NCBI GenBank assembly: GCA_018396705.1
Contig: JAGTQZ010000004.1
Coordinates: 124,001 to 188,000 of the forward strand
Length of the DNA stretch: 64,000 nt
Source of the DNA: Candidatus Bathyarchaeota archaeon
Lineage (GTDB): Archaea > Thermoproteota > Bathyarchaeia > Bathyarchaeales > Bathycorpusculaceae
Reading direction: 5' to 3'
The notes beneath the pieces were generated by a model. That model was not told where the DNA came from and did not search any database. It saw only the letters and a program-made list of their open reading frames with translations. How positions within the stretch are numbered: position 1 is the stretch's first letter; each line of letters opens with the position of its first letter. Of this stretch, positions 51,807 to 60,356 are shown piece after piece. The position numbers were made by a program, and so were the translations under genes.

Positions 51807-54419
51807 GTGCACGAGTTTGAGGCTGGTTTTGGGCGAACACTCGAAGACGGCACCAAGATCTTCACTAATTGCACTGTTGGCGGGCCTGTCTTTGTATACG
51901 TCAAAGATAGAAAAATTATACGGGTAACCCCAATCGAGTTTGGACCTGATGATGCGGAGTCTTGGGTCATTGAAGCTAGAGGAAAGTGTTTCAAACCTCC
52001 AAGAAAGTCGCTACTTGCGCCCTACGTAATTGCTGCTAGATCTAGGGTTTATTCGCCGGAAAGAGCTCTTTACCCGCTTAAAAGAGTTGATTTTAACCCT
52101 GATGGTGATAGGCACCCAGAGAACAGGGGTAAGTCAGGATACGAGCGAATAAGCTGGGAGGAAGCTTTTGATATAATTACAAAGGAGATCGAACGTGTAA
52201 AAAGACAGTACGGTCCAGCGGCCATAGCTGCAACTGCATCTTCTCATCATGAATGGGGAAACATAGGATACCGCCATAGTGCATTCTTTAGATTCTTCAA
52301 CCTTTTAGGTTTCACATATATCGACCACAACCCGGACAGCTGGGAAGGATGGCATTGGGGGGCAATGCACATGTGGGGTTTCTATTGGAGGCTAGGCGTT
52401 CCAGAACAATACGACCTGCTTGAAGACGCTTTAAAGCACTGTGAAATGATAGTTTTCTGGTCGTCGGATCCCGACTCAACTCGTGCTATAGGCTATCAGG
52501 GATACGAATCTGCTCCTTGGAGGCAATGGTTGAAGGACCTTGGAGTGAAAATGATTTTCATAGACCCTCACTATAACTCTACTGCTGTCCTTTTTGCGGA
52601 TAAATGGCTTGCGCCTAGACCTGGAACGGATACCGCGTTGGCCTTAGCTATTGCTAATGTGTGGATAACTGAAAATAGGTATGACAAAGAGTACGTGGCA
52701 ACGCATACGTATGGATTCGATGAATTTAAAAAGTATGTGCTCGGAGAAGAAGACAAAACGCCGAAGACTCCTGAATGGGCTGAAGAGCTTACTGGAGTTT
52801 CTGCTAGGGAAATAAGAGCTCTGGCGAGGGAATGGGCGTCCAAAAGAACAATGTTGGCTGCTGGAGGACTTGGCGGATGGGGAGGCGCTTGCAGAGCAGC
52901 ATATGCAACTGAATGGGCTAGGATGATGGTTGCGCTTGTCGCTATGCAAGGTCTAGGCAAACCAGGAGTGAACATTTGGAGCACCACCCAAGGCGCGCCT
53001 TTCAACGCAGACTTCTATTTCCCGGGATATGCAGAAGGCGGGATATCAGGCGACCCGCAAAAGACTGCAGCCTCTTTTGAACTTTTAGGCAGGGGAATGA
53101 CCAAAAAGCCTACGACTTGCCCAGTCCATGATAATCATCACATACCTAGGCTATTGTTGCCGGAATGCATATTGAACCCACCCGTTGAATGGAGAGGAAG
53201 AGGTTTCTGTGGCGAGTCAATAGAGCATCAACTTAGACTATATAGGTATCCAGCAACAGGGTACAGTGAAGCTAAAATACTGTACAGGATTGGCGGGGCA
53301 TACATTGGCACGATGACTGAAACCAACAGGTGGGCTAAAATGTACCGGAGTCCAAAACTGGACTTGATCGTAAGTCAGACTTTATTCGTTAAGGAACCGG
53401 ATACAAAATTTGCTGACATAATTCTTCCCGCGTGTACAAACTTTGAACGCTGGGATATAAGCGAATGGGCTAGCTGCTCCGGTTACGTCCCGCATTCCTC
53501 TTGTGGAACCAACCATCGGGTTATAGTACTTCAGATGAAATGTATAGAACCTTTAGGAGAGTCTAAAAGTGACTACGCAATATTCGCTGAGCTAGCTAAA
53601 AGACTTGGCTTTTACGATGAATTCACCGAGGGCGGAATGACTGAACTGGATTGGGTTAGAAGAATGTTCAATGTAACCGACATATCAAAGTATATATCCT
53701 GGGAGGAATTCAAGAGGAAGGGATACTTTGTTGTACCTCTTCCAAAACCATATAGGTCAACACCAGCCTTACGTTGGTTCTACGAAAACCGACCCCGTGA
53801 CACTCCTGATTGGGGTCCGGCTCCACGGGATGCTCCAGTTAACAAGGTGGGCTTGGCGACGCCCACTGGGAAAATAGAGTTTGTCTCTCAATCACTTATG
53901 CGTTTTGACCCCGGAGATAAAGAGAGGCCCCCAGTACCACATTTCATCCCTTCATGGGAAGGCCATTTGTGCGAAAAAGCAAAGACGTACCCGCTTCAGC
54001 TAATTTCAACACATCCTCGATTCTCCTATCATACACACTATGATGGCAAGGGAACGTGGATAAATGAAATTCCTGAACATAGAGTCCTTAAAGAGGATGG
54101 GCACTATTACTGGGTTATAAGGATAAACCCGAAGGACGCTGAACCACGAGGAATTAAAGACGGAGACATAGTTAGAGTTTATAATGACAGGGGTTCTGTA
54201 TTATGTGTTGCAAGAGTCACTGAAAGAATTCGGCCTGGTGTTGTGCATGGTTGGGAATCGTGCAACGTCTATGAACCCATAGGTGAACCGGGAGATCCAA
54301 AATCAATTGATAAAGGAGGCTGCCTTAACCTGTTAACCCCCTCAAGGTTTATATCTAAAAATGCTTGCGGTATGGCGCCTAACTCCTGTTTGGTTGAGGT
54401 TGAGAAATGGAGGGGTTGA
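51807..54419 (+). CDS. Pyrogallol transhydroxylase-like molybdopterin oxidoreductase, large subunit
   Basis: 870 residues from GTG 51807 with AGAGGTG 9 nt upstream (GTG 51795 or 51798 possible). DMSO-reductase fold with bis-MGD binding regions (FWSSDPDSTRAIGY, GGLGGWGGACRA, GVNIWSTTQGAPFN). It lacks the N-terminal four-cysteine Fe-S motif; only TNCTVGGPVFVYV is present, as in transhydroxylase. Candidate Mo ligand and substrate residues are H147, D177, S178 and Y408. By memory of the Pelobacter acidigallici enzyme (875 residues; His144, Asp174, Ser175, Tyr404) these align with a constant offset. The likely reaction is hydroxyl transfer on trihydroxybenzenes. Other substrates are possible. Confidence 0.8.
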   Translation: MHEFEAGFGRTLEDGTKIFTNCTVGGPVFVYVKDRKIIRVTPIEFGPDDAESWVIEARGKCFKPPRKSLLAPYVIAARSRVYSPERALYPLKRVDFNPDGDRHPENRGKSGYERISWEEAFDIITKEIERVKRQYGPAAIAATASSHHEWGNIGYRHSAFFRFFNLLGFTYIDHNPDSWEGWHWGAMHMWGFYWRLGVPEQYDLLEDALKHCEMIVFWSSDPDSTRAIGYQGYESAPWRQWLKDLGVKMIFIDPHYNSTAVLFADKWLAPRPGTDTALALAIANVWITENRYDKEYVATHTYGFDEFKKYVLGEEDKTPKTPEWAEELTGVSAREIRALAREWASKRTMLAAGGLGGWGGACRAAYATEWARMMVALVAMQGLGKPGVNIWSTTQGAPFNADFYFPGYAEGGISGDPQKTAASFELLGRGMTKKPTTCPVHDNHHIPRLLLPECILNPPVEWRGRGFCGESIEHQLRLYRYPATGYSEAKILYRIGGAYIGTMTETNRWAKMYRSPKLDLIVSQTLFVKEPDTKFADIILPACTNFERWDISEWASCSGYVPHSSCGTNHRVIVLQMKCIEPLGESKSDYAIFAELAKRLGFYDEFTEGGMTELDWVRRMFNVTDISKYISWEEFKRKGYFVVPLPKPYRSTPALRWFYENRPRDTPDWGPAPRDAPVNKVGLATPTGKIEFVSQSLMRFDPGDKERPPVPHFIPSWEGHLCEKAKTYPLQLISTHPRFSYHTHYDGKGTWINEIPEHRVLKEDGHYYWVIRINPKDAEPRGIKDGDIVRVYNDRGSVLCVARVTERIRPGVVHGWESCNVYEPIGEPGDPKSIDKGGCLNLLTPSRFISKNACGMAPNSCLVEVEKWRG

Positions 54420-54421
54420 AA

Positions 54422-55270
54422 ATGGTTAAATGGGGTTTGGTTGTAGACATAACGAAATGCAATGGGTGCTACAATTGTTTCTTAGCTTGTAAGGATGAAC
54501 ACTGGGACAATGACAATTTGCCCTACTCTGCGCCACAACCTAGGCATGGACATTTCTGGATGCAAGTTTTCACAAGGGAGAGAGGCCAATTCCCCCATGT
54601 GCGCGTGGCATATATGCCCGTACCCTGCATGCACTGCGACAACGCGCCATGTATTAAGGCAGCTAAAGATAACGCGATCTACAAAAGACCAGACGGGATA
54701 GTGATAATTGATCCACAAAAGACAATCGGCCAGAAAAATCTAGTCAATTCGTGTCCCTATGGCGTTATTTTCTGGAATGAGGAGAGAAGAATTCCGCAGA
54801 AATGTACTTTTTGCGCCCACCTCCTTGACAAAGGCTGGAAAGAGCCGAGATGTGTGCAGGCATGTCCAACTGGAGCACTGATATTCGGAGACCTAGACGA
54901 CCCTAACAGTGAAGTATTCAAGCTGGTTGCGACTGGAAAAGCCGAACCGTTTAAACCGGAACTTGGCACAAATCCAAGGGTATATTATATCGGGTTGTAC
55001 AGATTTACTAAAGAATTCATCGCAGGAAGCGTGGCCTTCAAAGACACCGACGAATGCGCAGAAAACGTCAAAATAACTCTTATTAACAAAGAAGACGGCG
55101 AAACTAGAACGACCTTTACGAACGCGTTTGGAGACTTCGAGTTTGACGGATTAAATCCAGGCGAATACTCGATAAGCTTTGAGTATTCAAACTACCAAGC
55201 GAAGAGTATAGAAGTTAAATTAGATAAAAGTACATACATCGGCTACGTTTTTCTTGAAAGGACTAAATAG
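54422..55270 (+). CDS. Transhydroxylase-like Fe-S subunit with beta-sandwich C-terminal domain
   Basis: 282 residues from ATG 54422, with GGAGGGG before it; an ATG at 54407 lies inside the large subunit. Twelve cysteines (CNGCYNCFLAC, CMHCDNAPC, NSCPYG, CTFCAHLL...CVQAC) suit three [4Fe-4S] clusters, as in transhydroxylase beta subunits and fewer than the usual four. From ~residue 200 a transthyretin/Cna-B-like domain follows (AENVKITLINKEDGETRTTF, NAFGDFEFDGLNPGEYSI), a feature known from Pelobacter transhydroxylase. The gap to the large subunit is 2 nt, so they are co-translated. Confidence 0.83.
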   Translation: MVKWGLVVDITKCNGCYNCFLACKDEHWDNDNLPYSAPQPRHGHFWMQVFTRERGQFPHVRVAYMPVPCMHCDNAPCIKAAKDNAIYKRPDGIVIIDPQKTIGQKNLVNSCPYGVIFWNEERRIPQKCTFCAHLLDKGWKEPRCVQACPTGALIFGDLDDPNSEVFKLVATGKAEPFKPELGTNPRVYYIGLYRFTKEFIAGSVAFKDTDECAENVKITLINKEDGETRTTFTNAFGDFEFDGLNPGEYSISFEYSNYQAKSIEVKLDKSTYIGYVFLERTK

Positions 55271-55343
55271 CCCCTTTTTCTTTTGTTGACTAATAGTTGA
55301 TTTTAACTGTTCTGTGGATTTTATGTCTCCAACTTTAGGTGGG

Positions 55344-56276
55344 TCAACCCACAAATACCATGAATAACCCAACAACAATTATAGATCCGGTTGCGACTTT
55401 GGCTGTCACTTTTTCATGGAGAAAAACTGCTCCAGTTAATGTTGAAAATAGTGGTGTTGTCGAGGAGATGGGAACAGCTTGTGATTCTGGTATTAGAGTA
55501 AAGCTGAACGTTAGAAGGAACCACCCTAAACCTATTGCTATCAAGCCGCCGAACACGAGCATAGCCGCGTTTTTCCATCCAACTTTTAAGGAGTTAATTC
55601 TCTTTCCATTAGTTAGCGAATAAGCAAGTAGCAAAACTGTAACGGCAAAAAGTCTCGTTGTGTTCACGGCGTAGGCTTGTTCGAGGCTTTTTGCACTTTT
55701 TATGGCTATGTTGATTAGAGAAATGCTTATGGACCATGCTATGGCTGTTGAAAGGGCGTAAACTAAACCCTTTAGATGAGGCTTCTTCACGAACTTTTCG
55801 TTATTCGCCTCTGTTTTTTCATTTGTTAAAAGCCACATACCCACGACTATCGTTGTAGCTCCCATGATCACTTGAGGAGTTATGGTTTCGCCAGCGAAAA
55901 AAGCCCAAATAAGGTTAAAAAGCGGGTAGGTGCATGTTATCGGAACAGCCCTTGAAACACCCAATGTTTTTAGGCTTAACATGTAGAGTGTGTCGCCAAG
56001 CCCTAAACCGATGGCTCCGCTGACGCTTGCTAAAAAGATATCTCGAGTTTGCAGTTCAGTAAGAATCATATTTTTTCTGGTAATTACTAAAAACAAAATG
56101 AGAGTGAGACTTGTTCCTAAACAACGCACGGTGTTCGCTTGAATGGATGAAGTCGAGGACAAAACCCGCCTATAAAGGATGGCTGAAAACGTCCAGCAGA
56201 GGGCTGCTCCGAGAGCTGCAAACTCGCCTATCATGGAGGGAAAAACGTAAAGCCCTAGATATTTAACAATTTTCAA
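55344..56276 (-). CDS. EamA/DMT-family transporter
   Basis: 310 residues from a TTG; ATG 56234 (MIGEFAALGAALCWTF) is an alternative. About ten transmembrane helices in two EamA repeats (GAIGLGLGDTLYMLSLKTLG and AIGLGWFLLTFSFTLIPESQ carry the repeat motif). A drug/metabolite transporter; substrate unknown. Convergent with the transhydroxylase beta gene and divergent from the B3/B4 gene. Confidence 0.9.
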   Translation of the reverse strand: MKIVKYLGLYVFPSMIGEFAALGAALCWTFSAILYRRVLSSTSSIQANTVRCLGTSLTLILFLVITRKNMILTELQTRDIFLASVSGAIGLGLGDTLYMLSLKTLGVSRAVPITCTYPLFNLIWAFFAGETITPQVIMGATTIVVGMWLLTNEKTEANNEKFVKKPHLKGLVYALSTAIAWSISISLINIAIKSAKSLEQAYAVNTTRLFAVTVLLLAYSLTNGKRINSLKVGWKNAAMLVFGGLIAIGLGWFLLTFSFTLIPESQAVPISSTTPLFSTLTGAVFLHEKVTAKVATGSIIVVGLFMVFVG

Positions 56277-56302
56277 TAACCTTGTGAAAAGGACGTGTTA
56301 AA

Positions 56303-57004
56303 ATGTGCTTCAAAGTATACTGGTGCGCTGAAGTATCAACCAAATTTCCACAACTGGCCATATGCATTGGCATAATAAACAATATTTTAGTGGAGAGAGA
56401 AAACGAGAGAATCAGAGAACTTAAAAGGGCTTTATGCGTCGAAGTTAGAGCAAAACATGATGTTGAAAAGCTGAAGGATGATCCTGTCGTTCGTGCGTAT
56501 AGAGACTTCTACTGGAAACTTGGCATAGATCCGACGAAAACAAGACCTTCCGGCGAGGCTCTGTTGCGACGCGTTTTACATGGCGGAGAATTACCAACTA
56601 TTTCAACGGCTGTTGACGCCTACAACTTGGCTTCAATGATGACAATAATTCCAATAAGCGGCTTTGATCGGGACATGCTTCATCCACCTTTCAACATTCG
56701 CTTCGCCGGGGAAGGTGAACTCTTCATCGGGATCGGTATGGACAAGCCTTTAGTCTTGAAAAGTAACATGCTTGTCTTAGCTGATGCAAAACAAGTTTTG
56801 TGTATTTATCCGCATAGAGATGCAGACCAAACAAAAATAACTGAGAAAACGAGAAATGTTCTGCTGGTGGGTTATGGTGCACCTGGCATAACTGAACAAC
56901 AGCTTGAAAAAGCTGTAAAAACAGCCTTAGATTATATTAAGTTGGCTTGCGGTGGTGAAATAGAGACGGTAAAAGTTTTTAGCTCCACGCTCAAACAAGT
57001 TTAG
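56303..57004 (+). CDS. B3/B4 domain protein
   Basis: 233 residues, ATG with AAGGACG upstream. Central B3/B4 fold, as in the PheRS beta subunit: DDPVVRAYRDFYWKLGIDPTKTRPSGEALLRRVLHG, TISTAVDAYNLASMMTIIPISGFD. Stand-alone members may hydrolyse misacylated tRNAs. Followed 12 nt later by pyrF. Confidence 0.87.
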   Translation: MCFKVYWCAEVSTKFPQLAICIGIINNILVERENERIRELKRALCVEVRAKHDVEKLKDDPVVRAYRDFYWKLGIDPTKTRPSGEALLRRVLHGGELPTISTAVDAYNLASMMTIIPISGFDRDMLHPPFNIRFAGEGELFIGIGMDKPLVLKSNMLVLADAKQVLCIYPHRDADQTKITEKTRNVLLVGYGAPGITEQQLEKAVKTALDYIKLACGGEIETVKVFSSTLKQV

Positions 57005-57015
57005 GGTGTCCTGGT

Positions 57016-57813
57016 GTGGCTTTTCGTGAGAAAATCAGAGGAACTGCCCAAAATAAGCAGACAAACGTTGTTTTAGCTCTAGATTTTCCTTTTGAAAAAC
57101 TAGAAAATCGCCAAACCCTTTACAAGAGAGCAGAAAAGATCATCAACACTATTAGTCCCCACGTTTGCGCTGTCAAATTTAACCATCACTTGGTTTTGCC
57201 GCTTGGTGTTTTCAACGGCATTCAAAAACTTTTAGAAAGAGCACATGAGCTAGAGCTTCCTACAATAATGGACTGCAAGGCAAACGATATAGGCGATACA
57301 AACCGCGTTATAGCGGAATACTATTTTGAAGCAGGTTTTGACGCTTTAATAGCAAATCCCTTTGTGGGATGGGAGGAGGGTCTAAAGCCAATTTTTGAAA
57401 TTGCAAAAAATCAGGGCAGAGGCGTCATTTTACTCGTTTACATGAGTCATAAAGGGGCTTGTGAAGGCTATGGGCAGAGGGTGATAGACGCTGAAAGCGG
57501 ACTGGAAACAACTCAATACATGGTTTTCGCCAGAAAAGCCCTAAAGTGGTGTGCAGACGGTGTTGTGGTCGGCGCTACCTACCCAGAAAAAATAAAAGAG
57601 GTGCACGCTGTTCTCCAAGGAAAAATCCCAATTTATTCACCCGGCATTGGCGTGCAAGGAGGTGAAATAGAATCCACTTTAAGGGCTGGAGCGTTTTACC
57701 TAATTGTGGGTCGAGCAATAACCCTCGCGGAAAACCCAGCTGAAGTCGCGGAAAAAGTTAAGCGTCTTGCGTGGCGGTGTCTAACCACGTCATGTCATAG
57801 AGCCGAGGTTTAG
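57016..57813 (+). CDS. pyrF: Orotidine 5'-phosphate decarboxylase
   Basis: 265 residues from a GTG. Catalytic set D86-x-K88-x2-D91 (IMDCKANDIGDTN), substrate lysine region AVKFNHHLV, and phosphate-binding SPGIGVQGG with IVGRAI. It is the longer (PyrF, group III/mycobacterial-type) form rather than the ~210-residue archaeal one. Makes UMP. The stop is 3 nt from the convergent RHH gene's stop. Confidence 0.92.
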   Translation: MAFREKIRGTAQNKQTNVVLALDFPFEKLENRQTLYKRAEKIINTISPHVCAVKFNHHLVLPLGVFNGIQKLLERAHELELPTIMDCKANDIGDTNRVIAEYYFEAGFDALIANPFVGWEEGLKPIFEIAKNQGRGVILLVYMSHKGACEGYGQRVIDAESGLETTQYMVFARKALKWCADGVVVGATYPEKIKEVHAVLQGKIPIYSPGIGVQGGEIESTLRAGAFYLIVGRAITLAENPAEVAEKVKRLAWRCLTTSCHRAEV

Positions 57814-57815
57814 TC

Positions 57816-57968
57816 TTATCTCTCTCTTCTTTCCCAAAGTTCCTTTTTAAGAAGGTCCCTGACTGCTGACCTTATGGCAGCGCTTCTGCTTGGATACATG
57901 TTCGCCCTAACAAGCTCATCCAAACCCTCCAAGTAGGCTTCAGGTAACAAGACTGTTACAAGCTTCAC
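57816..57968 (-). CDS. Ribbon-helix-helix (CopG/Arc-type) repressor, 50 residues
   Basis: GTG start, 50 codons plus TAA, with GGAGGGGAG 5 nt upstream. The protein begins with the basic RHH beta strand (MKLVTVLLPEAYLEGLDELV) followed by RANMYPSRSAAIRSAVRDLL and a charged tail KKELWERRER, the full RHH fold with SRSAAIR as the conserved turn. Its upstream region holds a 28-nt imperfect palindrome, a likely autoregulatory operator. It may control the gene at 58022 or pyrF expression; the target is otherwise unknown. Confidence 0.85.
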   Translation of the reverse strand: MKLVTVLLPEAYLEGLDELVRANMYPSRSAAIRSAVRDLLKKELWERRER

Positions 57969-57989
57969 GTTATCTCCCCTCCAAACATA

Positions 57990-58017
57990 TTATGTTTATA
58001 ACATGTTGTAAATATAA
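57990..58017. promoter_or_regulatory. Imperfect 28-nt palindrome upstream of the RHH gene
   Basis: Twelve of fourteen symmetric positions pair, with core TTATAACATGTTGTAA (57996-58011). It lies 22-49 nt upstream of the RHH start and includes TATA-like sequence, so a dimer bound here would block transcription initiation. RHH proteins bind such dyads as dimers. Confidence 0.6.
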
Positions 58018-58021
58018 GAGT

Positions 58022-58375
58022 TTAACCAAGCTTTCCATAAAGGTTAACGCTTTCCTGCATTGCCTGAAGCTCTTTAAACATGCTCTTAAAGGTTTTTGGG
58101 ATATCCTCCACGTAGAGGGCACGGCGACGAATGCCCTCTTGGACAGATCCAGCTGCTATCAGAAGGGCGCCTAGAACGTCGCTTATAGTGGGGTCTGGAA
58201 AAACGAGTAGAGCCAATCCCAGCTTTATAAGCCAAGGCTTTTGGCCATTATGCCAGAGTTTCTTCGCGTTTTTTACCTCCTGCACAGTGTCCTTCATAGA
58301 GCATAGGAAGTCACTGTAACTTTTATTTAATTCTTTTAATGCATCTGAAACGGCTTTCAACTGTTTAGTTTCCAT
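58022..58375 (-). CDS. Hypothetical protein with hydrophobic centre
   Basis: 117 residues. An N-terminal coiled region (KQLKAVSDALKELNKSYSDF) leads to a hydrophobic centre (LIKLGLALLVFP and SDVLGALLIAAGSVQ) and an amphipathic C-terminal helix (FKSMFKELQAMQESVNLYG). Possibly membrane-associated. No family recognised. Upstream of the RHH gene on the same strand, separated by the palindrome. Confidence 0.65.
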   Translation of the reverse strand: METKQLKAVSDALKELNKSYSDFLCSMKDTVQEVKNAKKLWHNGQKPWLIKLGLALLVFPDPTISDVLGALLIAAGSVQEGIRRRALYVEDIPKTFKSMFKELQAMQESVNLYGKLG

Positions 58376-58656
58376 TTTGGAGCCCCCACGAAGGGGTTCT
58401 GCCTTCTTGGGTGATGGTAATAATAGGATGAATTGCAGAAAAACTTTGACCAGCCACAGCGGTCATATACGGGGTTTTTCGTTTTTTTAAGGTTGCTGTT
58501 TTTTAAAGTCTCATCCAAATTTCAGCAGGGCCTTTTCCCTAAAATTTGTATTTTACCCGTTAAAATTTGAGAAAATCCACAAGCATCTTCTAACCGAAAG
58601 CGTTATTTTTCGAGCAAAACAACTCAAAAAGAATGTCACGCCTTGGCGGTATCGCT

Positions 58657-59118
58657 ATGTCAACGGAAGAACATTATGGCTTTATTTTGATTTCTGATGC
58701 GAATTGGTGGGAAAAGCTTTGCCAAAGAACAAAAAGCAACCAAAGTTTTCACACTTTTGTGCGTCGAAGCCTTGTGGGTCCAGTTTACACTGAAAAGCTG
58801 CTTTTTTATGTTAAGCGGCCTTTCATGCAAATTAGAGGCATTGCTGACTTTGTGGAGCGTGCAGCCGGCAACGCTGACGAGCTTTGGAAGAAGTACGGCG
58901 GCGAGACATGTTTGGGCTCTTTTGAGGATTATATCCAATTTTTGAAAGGCCGAAAGAACGCCACATTCATAAGGTTTACAAATTTTCAAGAGCTTAAGGT
59001 TCCAATTTCGACGGAGGCGATGAAAAAGGTTTTAAGTATCTCGAGGATACCAAGAGGCGGTAAATACATAAGCCACAAGGCGCTAAAACAGCTATTAGTT
59101 AAAAATGGAGCGGTTTAA
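58657..59118 (+). CDS. EVE/ASCH-like (PUA-fold, DUF365-type) protein
   Basis: 153 residues from ATG 58657 (GGCGGT 6 nt upstream; ATG 58633 is possible). The pattern HYGFILISDANWWEKLC, LVGPVYTEKLLFYVKRPFMQIRGIADF and ATFIRFTNFQELKVP with ISRIPRGGKYIS resembles PUA-like EVE/ASCH folds. These bind modified bases or RNA. Followed 3 nt later by the GMP-synthase-like gene, so co-transcribed. Confidence 0.6.
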   Translation: MSTEEHYGFILISDANWWEKLCQRTKSNQSFHTFVRRSLVGPVYTEKLLFYVKRPFMQIRGIADFVERAAGNADELWKKYGGETCLGSFEDYIQFLKGRKNATFIRFTNFQELKVPISTEAMKKVLSISRIPRGGKYISHKALKQLLVKNGAV

Positions 59119-59121
59119 TAC

Positions 59122-60321
59122 ATGAATAGTTTTAACCCCCAAAAATTTGTTGAAATACAGGTTGAAGCCTTACGCAAGGCTATAGGCGATCAAAAAGCGC
59201 TTGTGGCAGTTTCTGGCGGTGTGGACAGTACCACATGCGCTGTTTTAACGCGTAAGGCTATAGGTGAAAACTTGGTTTGCGTGATATTAGATGACGCCTT
59301 CATGCGAGAAGGCGAGCCCGAAAAAGTGGCGGATATTCTTTCAAAAGAACCCTTCAACGTGCCGGTGAAAATCGTAAATGTCCGCGAACGCTTTTTAAAC
59401 GCCATGAAAGGTTTAAGGGACGCGGAGGAGAAACGGAAAAAATTTCGTGAAACTTTCTACAATGTCTTAAGCGAGACAGCTAGGAAAGAGGGCTGCACAG
59501 TTCTGGTGCAGGGGACAATCCGCGCTGACGTTGTGGAAACTGTTGGCGGAGTAAAAACCCAGCATAATGTTCTCGAACAGATTGGCATAAATCCCGTGGA
59601 AAAATTCGGCTTCAAAGTTGTGGAGCCGTTGCTCACGCTTTACAAGGAACAAGTGCGCATGGTTGCGAGATATCTAGGCTTGCCGCCAGAAGTCTCTGAA
59701 AGGCAACCGTTTCCAGGTCCAGGTTTATCAGTGCGTATTGTAGGCGAAATCCGCCGAGACAAGCTTGAAACCCTCAAAAAAGCGACGTCAATTGTTGAAG
59801 GCTTGCTTGCCGAGCATAAGCCAAGCCAGTTTTTCGCCGTCATAATTGATAACGAAGAAATCCGAGAACCTTCCATGACTCATATTCAGGAATCGATGGC
59901 AAGACTACTAAATGTTCCCTCTAGAAATGTTCACGTGAAAGTCTTCAAGGATATGGCTACTGGCGTGGAAGGCGGCAAACGGCGCTATGGCAAAATTGTA
60001 GGGATAAAAGTTGAAACAGTCAATGGAAAAGTCTTTGAAACACCCGTTTCAAAGCTTGTTTCCTTACAGGCGAAGATAACCAGCGAGAATCCAGCCGTTA
60101 CAAGAGTGTTGTATGCTGTCGGCGATGTTGCAGAGAAGAAGCCCTACGTTATAGGTGTAAGAGCTGTTCAAACGAAAGACTTCCTAACAGCAGAAGTTTC
60201 AGAACTACCATGGAAAACCTTGAAAAAAATAGCTGAAGAAGTTCTTACAGAATGTCCAAACGTTTCAACACTTTATTATGATGTTACGCCTAAGCCGCCG
60301 GCTACTATAGAAATGGAATAA
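59122..60321 (+). CDS. GMP synthase-like PP-loop ATP pyrophosphatase
   Basis: 399 residues, longer than the usual ~310 of archaeal GuaAb. PP-loop ALVAVSGGVDST, QGTIRADVVETVGGVKTQHNV, RQPFPGPGLSVRIVGE and the C-terminal YYDVTPKPPATIEME fit the family. The usual VDHG(L/F)LRKGE is DDAFMREGE, and roughly 80 extra residues lie after ~240 (MTHIQESMARLLNVPSRNVH, VKVFKDMATGVEGGKRRYGK). No glutaminase partner is adjacent. Likely role is amination of XMP to GMP, but a diverged paralogue is possible. Confidence 0.7.
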   Translation: MNSFNPQKFVEIQVEALRKAIGDQKALVAVSGGVDSTTCAVLTRKAIGENLVCVILDDAFMREGEPEKVADILSKEPFNVPVKIVNVRERFLNAMKGLRDAEEKRKKFRETFYNVLSETARKEGCTVLVQGTIRADVVETVGGVKTQHNVLEQIGINPVEKFGFKVVEPLLTLYKEQVRMVARYLGLPPEVSERQPFPGPGLSVRIVGEIRRDKLETLKKATSIVEGLLAEHKPSQFFAVIIDNEEIREPSMTHIQESMARLLNVPSRNVHVKVFKDMATGVEGGKRRYGKIVGIKVETVNGKVFETPVSKLVSLQAKITSENPAVTRVLYAVGDVAEKKPYVIGVRAVQTKDFLTAEVSELPWKTLKKIAEEVLTECPNVSTLYYDVTPKPPATIEME

Positions 60322-60356
60322 ACCTAAATAGTAGCAACCTATTCTTTCTTCCGTGA

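Noticed and set aside
52571-53005. Antisense open frames within the transhydroxylase gene (and similar ones in mat, cdc48, cinA)
   Set aside because: They lack ribosome-binding sites and protein-like composition, and lie opposite strongly supported genes.
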